Assembly (NCBI RefSeq): GCF_025766255.1
Contig: NW_026516751.1
Coordinates: 124,001 to 188,000, forward strand
Source: Zychaea mexicana
Lineage: Eukaryota; Mucoromycota; Mucoromycetes; Mucorales; Lichtheimiaceae
Length of the DNA stretch: 64,000 nucleotides
Reading direction: 5' to 3'
Positions 25,081-36,250 of the stretch are shown here, one piece after another (the first letter of the stretch is position 1; every line of letters begins with the position of its first letter). The position numbers and the translations under genes are program-made. The notes below the pieces were generated by a model that saw only the letters and a program-made list of their open reading frames with translations, ran no database searches and had not been told where the DNA came from.

Positions 25081-25829
25081 AAGAACACCGATAAGCAAAG
25101 GAAGTGAGAAAGATGTTAAAACTCTACTAGAAATCAGTAATCCGAGTAAAAAGTTCACTTTCCTTCCTTATAGTTACTATACATCATATACTCTTTAAAA
25201 TAAGTATACTCTAATCATCCTTTCCGTACACACAGTAATACATATTTATACGATTTCTCTATTAATGCTACGTGTTTGAGTGGGTACAAGCTGTAGGATG
25301 GGCAAGCGTATGGTATACTACATGGGAGCAACGCTGGATGTAATGAACGTTATGCATGTACATAATCTAGGGATTTGGTACGATTATTGGAAAACGGTGC
25401 TCGACAATAGATCGAAGGGAGACTCTAAAAAGTGTGAGGGTATTGTATACAAATATTTTGAGCGATATCAAATGTGATTACATATCAACATTCGCGCATA
25501 AAAGATGATTTGAAGCTGGAAAAAAACATTACAAAAGATGGAGAATCATACGTGCTCTAGAGTTCGTCTTTGCTGGTAGCAAGATAGTTGCAAACGTTAG
25601 GAAGGTTTACTGTACAGTACATGCAGTAAATGTTTATCATATAAGCAATGTACTCACTTTTGGTTGTAGGAGAGAAAAAGAGATGCACAAAAATGTTTAG
25701 GTCGTATTTTATGCTTATATCTCCCCTAATGCTTTTGGCTTTCACATAACCAAGCAAGTACTGACAATATTCTTGCACAGAATATATAGCAATCTTGGAC
25801 ATGTAGTTTCTTGACCGAGTTGGAGGTTT
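25081..25829. other. Spacer downstream of ERG2
   Basis: AT-rich sequence including the ERG2 3' untranslated region. I see no supported gene. Short open frames at 25280-25477 (+) and 25557-25802 (-) have no recognisable motif. Confidence 0.5.
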
Positions 25830-26420
25830 CGGGTAGTTCTTTCACGCCGGAGGTGATGATTCGTGTTAGGTGTATATGTAAGGGATAAATCGATTAAACA
25901 CGGACTGCGCCAAATTCTCCAATGCAGTGTCTGAAATAGTATCGTCATCGTTAAGAATGTTTAACTCCTTCAGTGCTTGACATGATATTGTTTAAAACAC
26001 AAAAAAAAATCATGCCTTTGCTTGAAACAAAGTCATGGCCTTGCAGTTTCTCCAGAATGATGGTTCGTATGGCTTTGATGTTCAAGATCATTGCTGATAA
26101 CTGAGTCTGGATGATGCTGCCCGTCAGACGGAGTATGCGTAAAGGAGACTTGTCTGCCGAGTAAGATATGCCTTTGGAAATAAAACATAAGCGGGCGATC
26201 ATCTTTGATGCGATTAACCTTGCTGTTGCTGCTACTGCTGCTGTTATTGTCAATTTTCTGTGGTCATCATCGCCGTGATTATAACCAAGAAGTCGTCTCA
26301 TGAACATATGCTGGGTACATACAGGTGTTGTAGCTTTGGTAAGTTTGTCAATACATCAGCTAACTGTTGGCCGAGGTCGTTAACGGGATGGTAATTAAGC
26401 GTGCTGTGTTGGAGGGACGA
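25830..26420 (-). pseudogene. Possible decayed leucine-rich-repeat (F-box/LRR-like) fragment
   Basis: Reading the minus strand gives, in order, LGQQLADVLTNLPKLQHLYV (about 26321-26380), SPLRILRLTGSIIQ with LNIKAIRTIILEKLQ (about 26045-26150), and ALKELNILNDDDTISDTALENLAQ (about 25905-25985). Periodic Leu positions and the ISDTALENLA phrase look like LRR units of F-box/LRR proteins, which form large families in Mucoromycota. The pieces sit in different frames separated by stops, no start exon is visible, and no F-box is seen. Family assignment is inference; decay is visible. Confidence 0.4.
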
Positions 26421-27052
26421 GCATCTTGATGCTGCTCCTAGTATGCGTGAAAAAAGAATTCAAGCGGTTAACTGAGCAACGGATGCTCTAACAAGATTCT
26501 AACTGCAAGTACTGACCATACGTCGTATCGAGGTGTCAGCCGTTTGAACGGGCTCTCCGTATTTGTTCACTTTGCGGGAGGAGCTACTGCTGTTGTGGTT
26601 GTGCTGATGTTTTCGGTCAACGACAGTCCTACTCCAGTGTCATTATTTGAAGACGTTTGTGTACGTCCTTGTTTTGGCACTTTTTACCAATGTCGTCGGA
26701 AACCTGCACCACGTACTTACGTGACAGCAGTCAAAGTGGAAGAACAATAGCCATTCAATGTCCCGTTGATGCTATGGTAGTATGGTTTCTCTCCAGGGCT
26801 GTATTTCATAGTCTTGCAAAATGTATGTATGTACCTCATACTGATCGAATCGGACGGTATAAAACTGCTCTATGCATCCACGCTTAAATTTGCCACAAAC
26901 GGTTTTGACAGTGGGATCTCCTTCTAAAACAGGAAAGTGGACAAGAAGTCACGATTTTTGTGGTCGGGCTTGTTCCTCTTGGGCCCTCCCCCTTTGACAG
27001 TTTTGCGGCCGAAAAAAAGCAACACTCGAAAATAATAACAATATAAGCAATA
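26421..27052. other. Spacer upstream of uL13m
   Basis: No supported gene. The minus-strand LRR-like decay may continue into the left part, where an NNDTGVGLSLTEN phrase occurs, but I cannot delimit it. The right part contains the uL13m promoter. Confidence 0.4.
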
Positions 27053-27778
27053 ATGTCACAGGCTGTCGGCAATGTAATATTAGATTTTCATAAATCATAA
27101 CCAAATGTATAACATGACAAACAGAATACGGAATGGCGGATTTAACGTATCATATAAATTGTAGACCGCTCTCGCATACGCTCGTGTTTGGCACGTTGTC
27201 GATGCTCGCCAACGGGTCATGGGCCGCATGGCAACCAGCATTGCTACTACACTTATGGGAAAACACAAACCAATCTTCGATCCTGCATGTAAGAACGGGG
27301 AGGCAACAGCAATAGTGGCACAACCACGACGATGACACGAGACATTTCAGGAAAATGAACTAAACGATTGTTTCTCGTTTGTTTATATGTAGCCGATTGC
27401 GGTGACTATGTCGTTGTCATAAACGCCAAAGAGGTTTTGGTATCTGGACGAAAGGCTGAACAAAAACTGTACCGACACCATACTGGCTTTCCTGGAGGTC
27501 TGAAAGAAATCACATACAACCAGCTCAAAGAAAAGGATTCAACCGAGGTAAAGGATAAGAATAGTTTTTGGGAAGAACGAGGAACATCTGAAAGTGTCTT
27601 AACATGTATATGGTAATGTCAGGCTATCCGTAAAGCAGTATCTGGTATGCTGCCAAAGAACCGATTAAGAGACGTACGACTGGAACGGTTGCATATTTTT
27701 GACGGTGAAGAGCATCCGTACAAGGAGAATATCATTAAGCGTCATGGTGTAGAACAACAACAACAACAACAGAAATAA
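27053..27778 (+). CDS. Mitochondrial large-subunit ribosomal protein uL13m
   Basis: This is the mitochondrial homologue of bacterial L13 (yeast Mrpl23), a structural protein of the mitoribosomal large subunit. Exons 27053-27073, 27165-27288, 27393-27547 and 27623-27778 give 151 residues, close to bacterial L13 (142). Conserved blocks are present in order: [67 protein letters not shown], and [29 protein letters not shown]. The first coding exon is only 21 bases (MSQAVGN); it is chosen because it supplies an ATG in phase and a GTAAT donor, while no ATG exists near the start of exon 2 in frame. A poly-Gln tail ends the protein. The gene runs tail-to-tail into RPB6, with about 105 bases between the stops. 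Confidence 0.94.
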
Positions 27779-27883
27779 ATGGAGGGGTGATTGTAAAAAA
27801 AAAGTGGGATGTGTAATATGCAATAAAAAAAGAATGAAAAAAGAGAAAGAAGTGTATAATGTCTTTTTTGTGATCTTTTTCTT

Positions 27884-28597
27884 TTACTCTACAATCAACT
27901 CTTTTACGTGCCAATCTTCATACGTTCCATCTGGCAAGAACCGCCGTACAACCAAGGGAATCTTCTTCTCCCGCAGTTCCTTCATGGCAATCACCAACGG
28001 ATCCGATTCACCATCCAGATCGACCATGACGGGTGCGTTTAAACTATTGACCAAATGCTTCTTATGAGTCTACTTGTTTTCCGCGCATATCCCGAACCAA
28101 TGTCCCGAAAGCCCCCCTAACCTAATTTGAAGCGCTCGAGTGCCCAAAACTCTTGCGCGTTCGTATTTTGTCATGTATGGTGTAGTTGTCTTTTCCTTGG
28201 CTTCCGTCATTCGTGCATCAGCGTTCGCGTCAGTCTCGCGATTTTGTGCACCATCTTCAATAATTGCAATGGCTTCCTGTTCTTCAGTTTCGCGCGTGTC
28301 ATCCTCTATCGTGTCTCCAAATTCAACCTGTACGCAAATAAAATACAGACAGGCATTGAATGGTACAGTTAGAGAATTGCTTTGTTCGATTTGTTAAGTG
28401 AAGCGGCGAGAGGTAGAGAGAGCGTGTGCATGCATCTTGGGTTTAAAAAAGTCGATCGTCCTGAGCTTACATTGTCATTCTCTCTAATATCGTATGCATA
28501 ATTAAAAATTCCAGTTCGCTCAAACGACAGCAAAACAAAAGAATCAAAAGCCGCTTATTTACCCATAATCGTAATCGTTCTCTTCGTAATCGGACAT
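27884..28597 (-). CDS. RPB6: RNA polymerase I/II/III common subunit RPB6 (ABC23), 4 exons
   Basis: Rpb6 is the omega-like subunit shared by the three nuclear RNA polymerases; it helps assembly and clamp stability. Minus-strand exons are 28597-28563, 28483-28471, 28327-28122 and 28043-27884, giving 137 residues (yeast 155, human 127). An acidic N-terminus ([12 protein letters not shown]) is followed by the hallmark [22 protein letters not shown], then [21 protein letters not shown] and the C-terminal signature [19 protein letters not shown]. Exon 2 is a 13-base microexon (adding ENDN) flanked by TTAG and GTAAGC; it is the only way found to bring exon 1 (ending GG) and exon 3 (phase 0) into frame. 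The model closes exactly. Confidence 0.93.
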
Positions 28598-30639
28598 GCT
28601 TGTATAAGATCGAGAAAAATGTCAAGTCTGCAAAAAAAAAGTTGTTTTCTCCTCTAAGCATGTAAGAACCCGCCGCCAGAATTTTCCACAGCCAATCAAA
28701 TTCTCTCAACTGGCAAGCGGCGGATGATCCGGATATTCAGTTATTCACTTTACTGCGTTCTTTTTTTCCAAGCATTGCAGCAGTAGCATGACTGATATGC
28801 TTCGATCCATTTGTGTAATCGCAAAAGCTGCAAATATTGCCACGGATATTTTTTAGGGTCCCACACCGCAATGATTATACACTTTAGAGCAACGGCATCT
28901 TATTTGCCCCAGCCGAGAAGCAAAGACATCCAGAGCACCCATAGTAAATCTGGTTATTAGTGCAAGTGGATCTATTTCCGGTGCTACATGTTAACCCAAG
29001 CAAACAAGAAAGAGGAGCATATTTCTAAATCAGATGAATGCTGTGCCCTATATATATTTGCTGCTTGAGCATATGATACGTCGATATTATTATGTATTAA
29101 ATACGTGTGAACTCCCTCCACCCCTATCCTGCCCCAGCCACACACAATTTGTAATCTCTGATAGAGTTCATGCACTTAAGGTACGTACTGCATCTCCTGC
29201 TAAGTCAATCTAATAAATAGTGTACATACTTTAAGAGTAGATGTTACTTGTGTTTGGTAGTAGATAAAGTTTTTGAAGTCTGGGGTATATGTGAACCTAC
29301 GCATACGTTCTCCCCTACTGCTCCAACAACGACAGTAAAAGAAAGTGCCTTGTCGTTTTTCGTAAGATGACGGCGACTCGATAGCATGCTTTGTACACCA
29401 AGCTGCTGTAGGTACCCCAGCTTACTATAAAAATATAATTTACCCTAAAGTTAGCGATGTTAAAAAAAGTCGATAGTTACCATCAAGATGATAATGCATG
29501 ATACACTTGCAGATTTGTATGTACCATACACAGTAAGTCCTCGAGAAATGCTACAGCTTTGATATTACGCACCGTATGCATTCATAAACGTGTTGTAGTG
29601 ACGATCATGTCGTTTTTTTCTATGCAACATCGATACTTCGGTTGCTATCTATTAGCTATTTTTAGATGCGCATGCCAACATATGCAACTTTAGAATTTCA
29701 TATCTGCGCGTATCACTTACTGCGGGATGCGGTAGGAGCAACAATAGCAGCACCGACGACGTAATGAAATGTGGTGGCTCGTACGTTTGTCCAACCCGGC
29801 ATCAAGCAGGCGCCGAATTGTTATTGTGCGGGAAAGACATGAGGACGGTTGAATAACGTAAATCATTATATTTGTTCTGTTGTATAGATACTACTACTAC
29901 ACGATAGCATGAGCATGCTAAATGTGTGAAACAAGAAGGAGGTGGCGAATCAGAAGGTGACGTGTGTAACCCGATTCCGAACAAAAGAAGGTTGGTCTTG
30001 TTTGAATAAAACGGAATGTCCTTATTGTGCAAATTAAAAAGGATACTCGAGTCAACATCTAGGCTTATGCTTACCTTTCTGACAGACAAAGATTATATGT
30101 TTATTCCAGTCAGGCGACATCAGAACGATTTGTGTGTACCGTATACAACAACGACAACTGAAATACTAGAGATTACGAAATAGTGCCGCACGGTCGTCAT
30201 GAAAAAGGGGGTCACATGCTGAGTAATACTTCTTCCTGTGCATCTCTAGAACTCAACCCTTTAAACTTTGTGTCACCCTGTTAAGGCTTTATTCTTGTAT
30301 GTTTTTGTTTTGTTGCTTCGCCATTCGATGTAAACATGCAGTGGCATAGCCACATTGCGTCGATTTTCTAACTTGCCAAGCCAACTGCTACTTGTTTATC
30401 TTTTTCTGTTCGGGTGTTCGGCCGTTCGTCATTCTGTAAACATTGCGACAGGGCAGACCAGCTATTTTTAATCCGGTTTGCTCACGTTGTGAAGGACACG
30501 CACGACGTACGTAGCATATAAGATAAAATTCTTCCCGGCTGCTGTGGGTCTTTGTTTAAGTTCCAGACCGTGATATCTTTTCCTTTCTCTTTTCTTTCTT
30601 GCTCTTTTCTCCATTCTTGCGTATACTCCAGAAGCGACT
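28598..30639. other. Spacer between RPB6 and the GH9 gene
   Basis: Two kilobases of AT-rich sequence contain the divergent promoters of RPB6 and the GH9 gene. Short open frames (up to about 95 codons, for example minus 29802-30089) show no domain or splice partners. I see no supported feature. Confidence 0.5.
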
Positions 30640-32788
30640 ATGATACCATCTAATAGCATAGCTCTGTTGTTCTTACTCTTGTTGTCTTATTTCGCGGCTC
30701 CAATCGACGCGCAAAATCCATATTATACGGCCCTCTTAAACGATTCACTCTATTTTTTCGAGGCACAACGAAGTGGTGTTTTACCTGACAACAATCGAGT
30801 AGAATGGTACATCGTGAGAGCCACTAGCGTATATTACGCTACGACGCGTTGTTCTGATCTGGGCTATGCCAACAACAACAAACTCTAAATTATATGTTTA
30901 TAGGCGACACGACTCGGGACTTGAAGATGGGTCCGACAACAACGTTGATTTGACGGGTGGCTACTACGATGCAGGGTATGTAATGCCACCTTTATAATTC
31001 AAAAAAAAAGCAAGAAAAGAGAGCTACGTCTAAGCATTCTTATAATGTAAACCACAGCAATTATTTAAAATTCACCGTTCCACTATCTCACACGCTGACT
31101 CTTATTGCGTGGGGAGCTCTTGAGTGGTACGATGGTTATGTGAGTGCCGGCCAGACTGAACATCTGCACGACATGATTCGATGGGGTACAGATTGGCTAA
31201 TAAAGGCACATCCGTCAGACAACGTCCTGTTTGTGCAGGTAAGAAAAAACAACCTTTGATGAATTAAAAGAAGCAAACAGTTCATTTTCATTGACGATAA
31301 TGATTTCAAATAGGTCGGCGAAGGATCAGTGGATAATAACTATTGGGGTAAGCTCATTGTTGATATTCCTTTAGACACATTATAGAGCACAATATACTAA
31401 CCAAAAGATTATATGTACATACTACATTTACAATGCAGGGCCTGACAGCGGTATTCCAACACCACGGCCATCGTTCATGATTGATGAATCGTCTCCAGGC
31501 ACAGACGCCGCAGCTCTAACAGCAGCCGCTTTTGCGTCTTCATCATTACTACTGCGAGCCACGGACGAAGATTATGCAAACACCCTCCTATCTCATGCAG
31601 AGCGCTTATACACATTTGCCGAAAGCGCAACACCATGGCAAGTGTACTCTGATTCGGTCGAAGCCTCACAAGACTACTATGGTACATCCACGTACTCTAG
31701 CCAGCTCGTCTATGGCGCCTTATGGCTGTACCGTGCTACGAATAATACCATGTATCGGGACAAGGCGTCAAACTTTTTTGACCAGTTTTCCCTCAGAACC
31801 AAACAAATCACCATCTTGGACTGGCATGACCAAACAGGTGCAATGTATGTGTTAGGTGCAGCAGTAGATGACAGTGGCACGGATAAATACAAGGATGCTG
31901 CAGAAGATTATATCAGCACAATTATCAATGATCGATCCGGAGGTCCATGCTCGTATACCATAGGTGGTCTTTTGTGGTGTGGATCCCAGAGTGAATGGAG
32001 TTCTCTCGTTATCGCAAACAATATGGCGTTCTTGGCAGCCATGTTTAGTCACACAGTGGACGAAACCTCGGAATACGACGAATTCGCGCGTGCTCAGCTC
32101 AACTATGTTCTTGGCGACAATCCTATGTAACGTGTGGCAAAAAGAACCAGCAAGAAAATCTTATTTTCTAAAAAGATAATATGCTAATCCTTGATTTCCA
32201 AACTTTCAATGCGGTATACATATACACTGGTAAATATATAGGAAAACTCCCTATGTTATCGGTGTTCACATGAACTCACCGCAAAACCCACATCACGCAG
32301 GCGCTTCGGGTGGCACGAGTATCCGAAATATTGATGCTGGCGAAACAGCCCATGTGCTGTATGGAGCGATCGTGGGTGGACCCGATTATGAAGATCGATA
32401 TTTCGATGAGCGCAGCGACTATAGACAGAACGAGGTGTCCCTAAACTACCAAGGTTCGCTCCAAAGCCTTGTATCGTATCAGCTAGTGAATAATGCCGTT
32501 GATCCGCCCTACGCCAACATAACCGAGCCTCGACCTGAAGTCCGACGCCCAGGACAGTCGAACACTATTGCTGGATGGCTTATTGCTGTGATTGTTATAG
32601 TCATTATTGCAGCCATCGTTGGCGCAGCTATTTTTGTCTGTTTCGTGAGACGGCGTAGAAACTCTGCTGCTAGAAAACCAACTGTAGCTGAACTTGAAAA
32701 GGCTGCTGCTCAGAAGTCTCCAACTTTACCAATAAGTCCTCGGATAAGCAGTAGTCCTCCTCCACGTCCAGTAACCATATCGCGTTAA
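30640..32788 (+). CDS. Membrane-anchored glycoside hydrolase family 9 (endoglucanase-like), 6 exons
   Basis: GH9 enzymes are inverting endo-beta-1,4-glucanases with an (alpha/alpha)6 barrel. Exons 30640-30806, 30904-30975, 31058-31238, 31314-31347, 31439-32126 and 32242-32788 give 562 residues. A signal peptide (about 1-24, SIALLFLLLLSYFAAPIDA) comes first. The family start follows: FEAQRSGVLP, RHDSGLEDGSD, DLTGGYYDAG. Later come FASSSLLLR, QLNYVLGDNPM, the HH-containing substrate segment and the catalytic-acid region DERSDYRQNEV with its Glu. Near the C-terminus one membrane helix (AGWLIAVIVIVIIAAIVGAA), an Arg-rich stop-transfer FVRRRRN and a Pro/Ser tail follow, so the enzyme should face the cell wall from the plasma membrane. 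One key position differs: the usual DAGD reads DAGN (N81), replacing the general base. It may be inactive or have an altered role in the wall. Confidence 0.93.
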
Positions 32789-33551
32789 GGAGGACAAAGA
32801 AGAGGATTATATTACATTCGGCGAGCTATACAAGAGAAGCAATATGTACATAATATATACAGCAATCCAGTTTCTGCATTAAATATTAGATAATTAGTAA
32901 TATCCAGAAAATGCACATAGCATTTCCTCTCCCAGTTTTTGTCTAATGGTTATTCTATGATACGCGCTTTTTTTTTGTAAAAGAGTTGCATGCAAGCCAA
33001 TCGTAAATGTTTCTAGTATATAGTTACATACTAAACTGTACATGAGCTTGGATGGTTTAACTAATTTGTTTGGAACGTGTAAGAATATTAAGCAACAAGG
33101 AAGTGTATCATGTGGATTTCATTAAGCATTTTACTGATTTTAGAAAAGGAAGCACAATCTCACAGGATCTCTTAGCTCCAATCAATCTCTCAAAGGTTTT
33201 TGCTTTAGTGAAAAGGTGTATGATGATCGTACTTTGCTTAAAAATTTGAAGTACATAATGGAGTGCTCTACTACCTAGCTACCATACGACCATTAAGCGT
33301 CGCTAAGTAACAATCGGGCCATCATGTCGAGTTTAAGCAGATAGAAAAAGGAGTTTGGTAAGTCCAATTTCTTGAAAACAGTTGTTTGCCCGGGCATATC
33401 ATGTCAAAGCAGGAAATATAGGGCAAGCTGGGATACAATTCCCGATCCACAACTTTTTGTTGTTTTACCACGCTAGGTAAGTGACTTACAAATATTAGAG
33501 GCTAAACTTTCCCCATTGTCGACTTTTTTCTTTCACGTAATATCTTTTCAT
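32789..33551. other. Spacer between GH9 and HIBCH genes
   Basis: AT-rich spacer with the GH9 3' end and HIBCH promoter. No gene or repeat is recognised. Confidence 0.5.
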
Positions 33552-35768
33552 ATGTTTCGACGCGTCGGTCTCCAGCTTCAACGTTCCACACCCACCACTG
33601 CACGTTTAAACGTTATTCGCACAGCTGCAAACGGAACTCGTAATTTGGCAATGACTCCTATGCGAAACAGAACCGCAGTCGCCAGCAAACGATTGTCAAC
33701 AATGAATAACTGGTTAGCACAACCCAGAAATCAGGTTAAAAATCGTCATTTATACACAACGCTAGTGGATAACCATTCGAACACTATCAAATTAACACGA
33801 ATTATGGCTTTTGATAGATGTCAACGACCGCCGGTACTGCTGGTGGTGCTCAGGTAATATACTTACAAACGATACTCTCATTGAAAAAAGATAAACTCGG
33901 ACGTTAGAATACAGAACAAGAGAAAAACAGGAGTAGCTGACAGTAATGTATGACATAAATGGGTTTCATAGGAAGAAGTGCTTACAGTAAAGAACGTGGG
34001 CGTCCGAGAAATCGTCTTGAACCGACCCAAGAAACTCAATGCTTTGAACTTGAACATGGTCGAACTTATTACACCCGAACTCCAGGCAAGTTTCGTTTCT
34101 CAATCGCGACAAAACACATACACAGCGTCTATGTATTGCTATATCTGCCGTTTGAATGTTATACTGACGTAAAAGCATGCAGGCGTGGGAAAAGTCTGAC
34201 TTGGCTAAAATTATCCTGCTAAAGAGCAGCGGAGGAAAGGGATTCTGCGCTGGTGGCGACGTTAAGAGTAAGTTTGTGTTCTGTTACTGCTGTTGTGCTC
34301 CTAAACTATATTTGCTGACCGACAATTCCTGTTTGAAAACTATAGCCGTTGTTGATTTGGCAGCCGAGGGCAAGTACGAAGATGCCATTAAGTTCTTCGA
34401 AGCCGAATACAAGTTGGATCATCTTATCGGCAACTTGGAGAAGCCCTACGTCTCTATCATGGATGGCATTACCAGTATGTATCTTTGTACACGAGGGTTA
34501 TGTTTGGGATAGCAAGTTGTTTGTTGGAAAAAAGATAATAACTTGGGTACCTTTTAGTGGGTGGTGGCGTTGGCTTGTCCGTTCATGCACCTTTCCGTGT
34601 TGCCACGGAAAAGACCTTGTTCGCTATGCCTGAGACCGGTATTGGTTTCTTGCCTGAAGTTGCTGGCAGTTTCTTCTTGCCACGTTTGGATGGCCAATTG
34701 GGTATCTACCTTGGTTTGACTGGCAAGCGCTTGAAGGCTTCGGATGTCTTGTAAGGATCCTCTATCTTTTGAGAGGGTGGAACTTAAAAAGGTAGAAATT
34801 ACATTTCACTAAACAATCCATTATACTATAGCTACGCTGGTGTTGCCACGCACTATGTCCCTTCGTCGCGTCTCGCAGCTCTTGAAGCTCGTCTTTCCGA
34901 AATTGACAACCCTACTCACGATGTCATAAACACTGCTATTGAAGAATTCTCTGCAGAGATGGATCAGGAAGCTCCTTTCTCACTCGGCGGTGATGTTCGT
35001 GCTGCTATTGACAGGTAAAATTGACAAGAAATGAAGGGCGATGAATAAGGTACAAGTGATACTTATACATACAATGACCGTGAATAGATGCTTCAAATAC
35101 GACACCGTTGAAGAGATCTTTGCTGCTGTTGAAAAGGAGGACTCGGAATGGGGCAAGGAAACCCTGAAGCTCTTGAAGGGCGTTTCTCCCACCTCGCTAA
35201 AGATCACCTTGCAGCAGTTGCGCACTGGCGCCACACTCACCCTTGGCCAGTGCTTCAAGATGGAATATCACTTGGTTCAAAAGTTCTTGGTTAGTGGTAT
35301 CTTGTGCTCCTGTTTATCGGCGGTAAACGGATTCAAGCTAATGCTATTTGTGTATCTGTGTAACAGAGAGGCCATGACTTCGCAGAGGGCGTCAACGCGA
35401 CTCTTGTCACCCGATCCAAGCCCAACTGGAAGCCCTCGGCACTTAATGACATCAAGGAAGATAAGATCAAGGAAGAATACTTTGATTCTCCTTCCCCAAT
35501 GCGATTGGAGCTGTTGACCCCCAAGGATTACAAGCAATACCCATACCGCAAGTATATGCTTCCTTCCGAAGACGACGTCAAGCGCGTTGTCACTGGTGAA
35601 GCTGCCGATGTCGGTAACTATGCCCTGAGCCGCGAGGAGGTTGTCGAGTACTTCCTGCGCGACCGCAACGGCAAGCAGGGTGTCAAGGACAAGGTTCTGG
35701 ATATCCTTGAACGCAAGACCCAATTGATGGAGAACGAGGAGACCAAGAGCTTAAAATGGATTTACTAA
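33552..35768 (+). CDS. 3-hydroxyisobutyryl-CoA hydrolase, mitochondrial, 9 exons
   Basis: This crotonase-fold enzyme (HIBCH; yeast Ehd3) hydrolyses 3-hydroxyisobutyryl-CoA in valine breakdown. Exons: 33552-33734, 33818-33853, 33972-34085, 34183-34267, 34346-34474, 34558-34750, 34832-35014, 35088-35289, 35367-35768; 508 residues. The N-terminus ([26 protein letters not shown]) is Arg-rich without acids, a typical matrix presequence. Crotonase motifs follow: [27 protein letters not shown] (oxyanion hole), GGGVGLS, and [16 protein letters not shown] with the catalytic Glu of PET. The HIBCH C-terminal part has [12 protein letters not shown] and EGVNATLV. Intron 3 uses a GCAAGT donor (GC-AG type). 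A second ATG opens exon 2 (33818) and could give a form without the presequence. At the position equivalent to human Asp177 this protein has Glu. Confidence 0.95.
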
Positions 35769-35814
35769 ATGTATATGCGAACCCAGAGAATGCCACCATT
35801 TAAAATCACTGACG

Positions 35815-35869
<55 letters not shown>

Positions 35870-36250
35870 GCGCATAACTTGTATACACCGTAGAATTTTT
35901 TTTCTCAAGTAAAACGAATATAAAAAGTGAGGGATAAGAAGGATATGTGCCTGCAACCACTGAGCGGGCTGTGTTTGGGCGTTCTATCTGTAGCGGGAGG
36001 AATAAACCGACACCGATATTATTCCATGCCAATGCTCCTTATGTATATGCTTTGTGTATAGGTTCCCTGTAGAAGTTCCTTTCGTTTCTATGTACGAATC
36101 CAACATTGATATACACTACAAGGGTTTTATTTCGGCCCAGCGATCCCCTGGTTGCCATGGCAACGGAAAGTATGACACTATCTTTGCAAAACAGTGATTT
36201 ACGCTCCGAAGTACATACAATAAACAGCCCTCCGCGCCTTCAGCCATATA
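35769..36250. other. Convergent 3' spacer with CA microsatellite
   Basis: Spacer between the HIBCH stop and the stop of the minus-strand gene. It contains a CA repeat (annotated separately) and no gene. Confidence 0.6.
35816..35866. repeat. (CA)n dinucleotide microsatellite
   Basis: About 25 uninterrupted CA units lie just downstream of the HIBCH stop, probably within or next to its 3' untranslated region. Confidence 0.97.
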
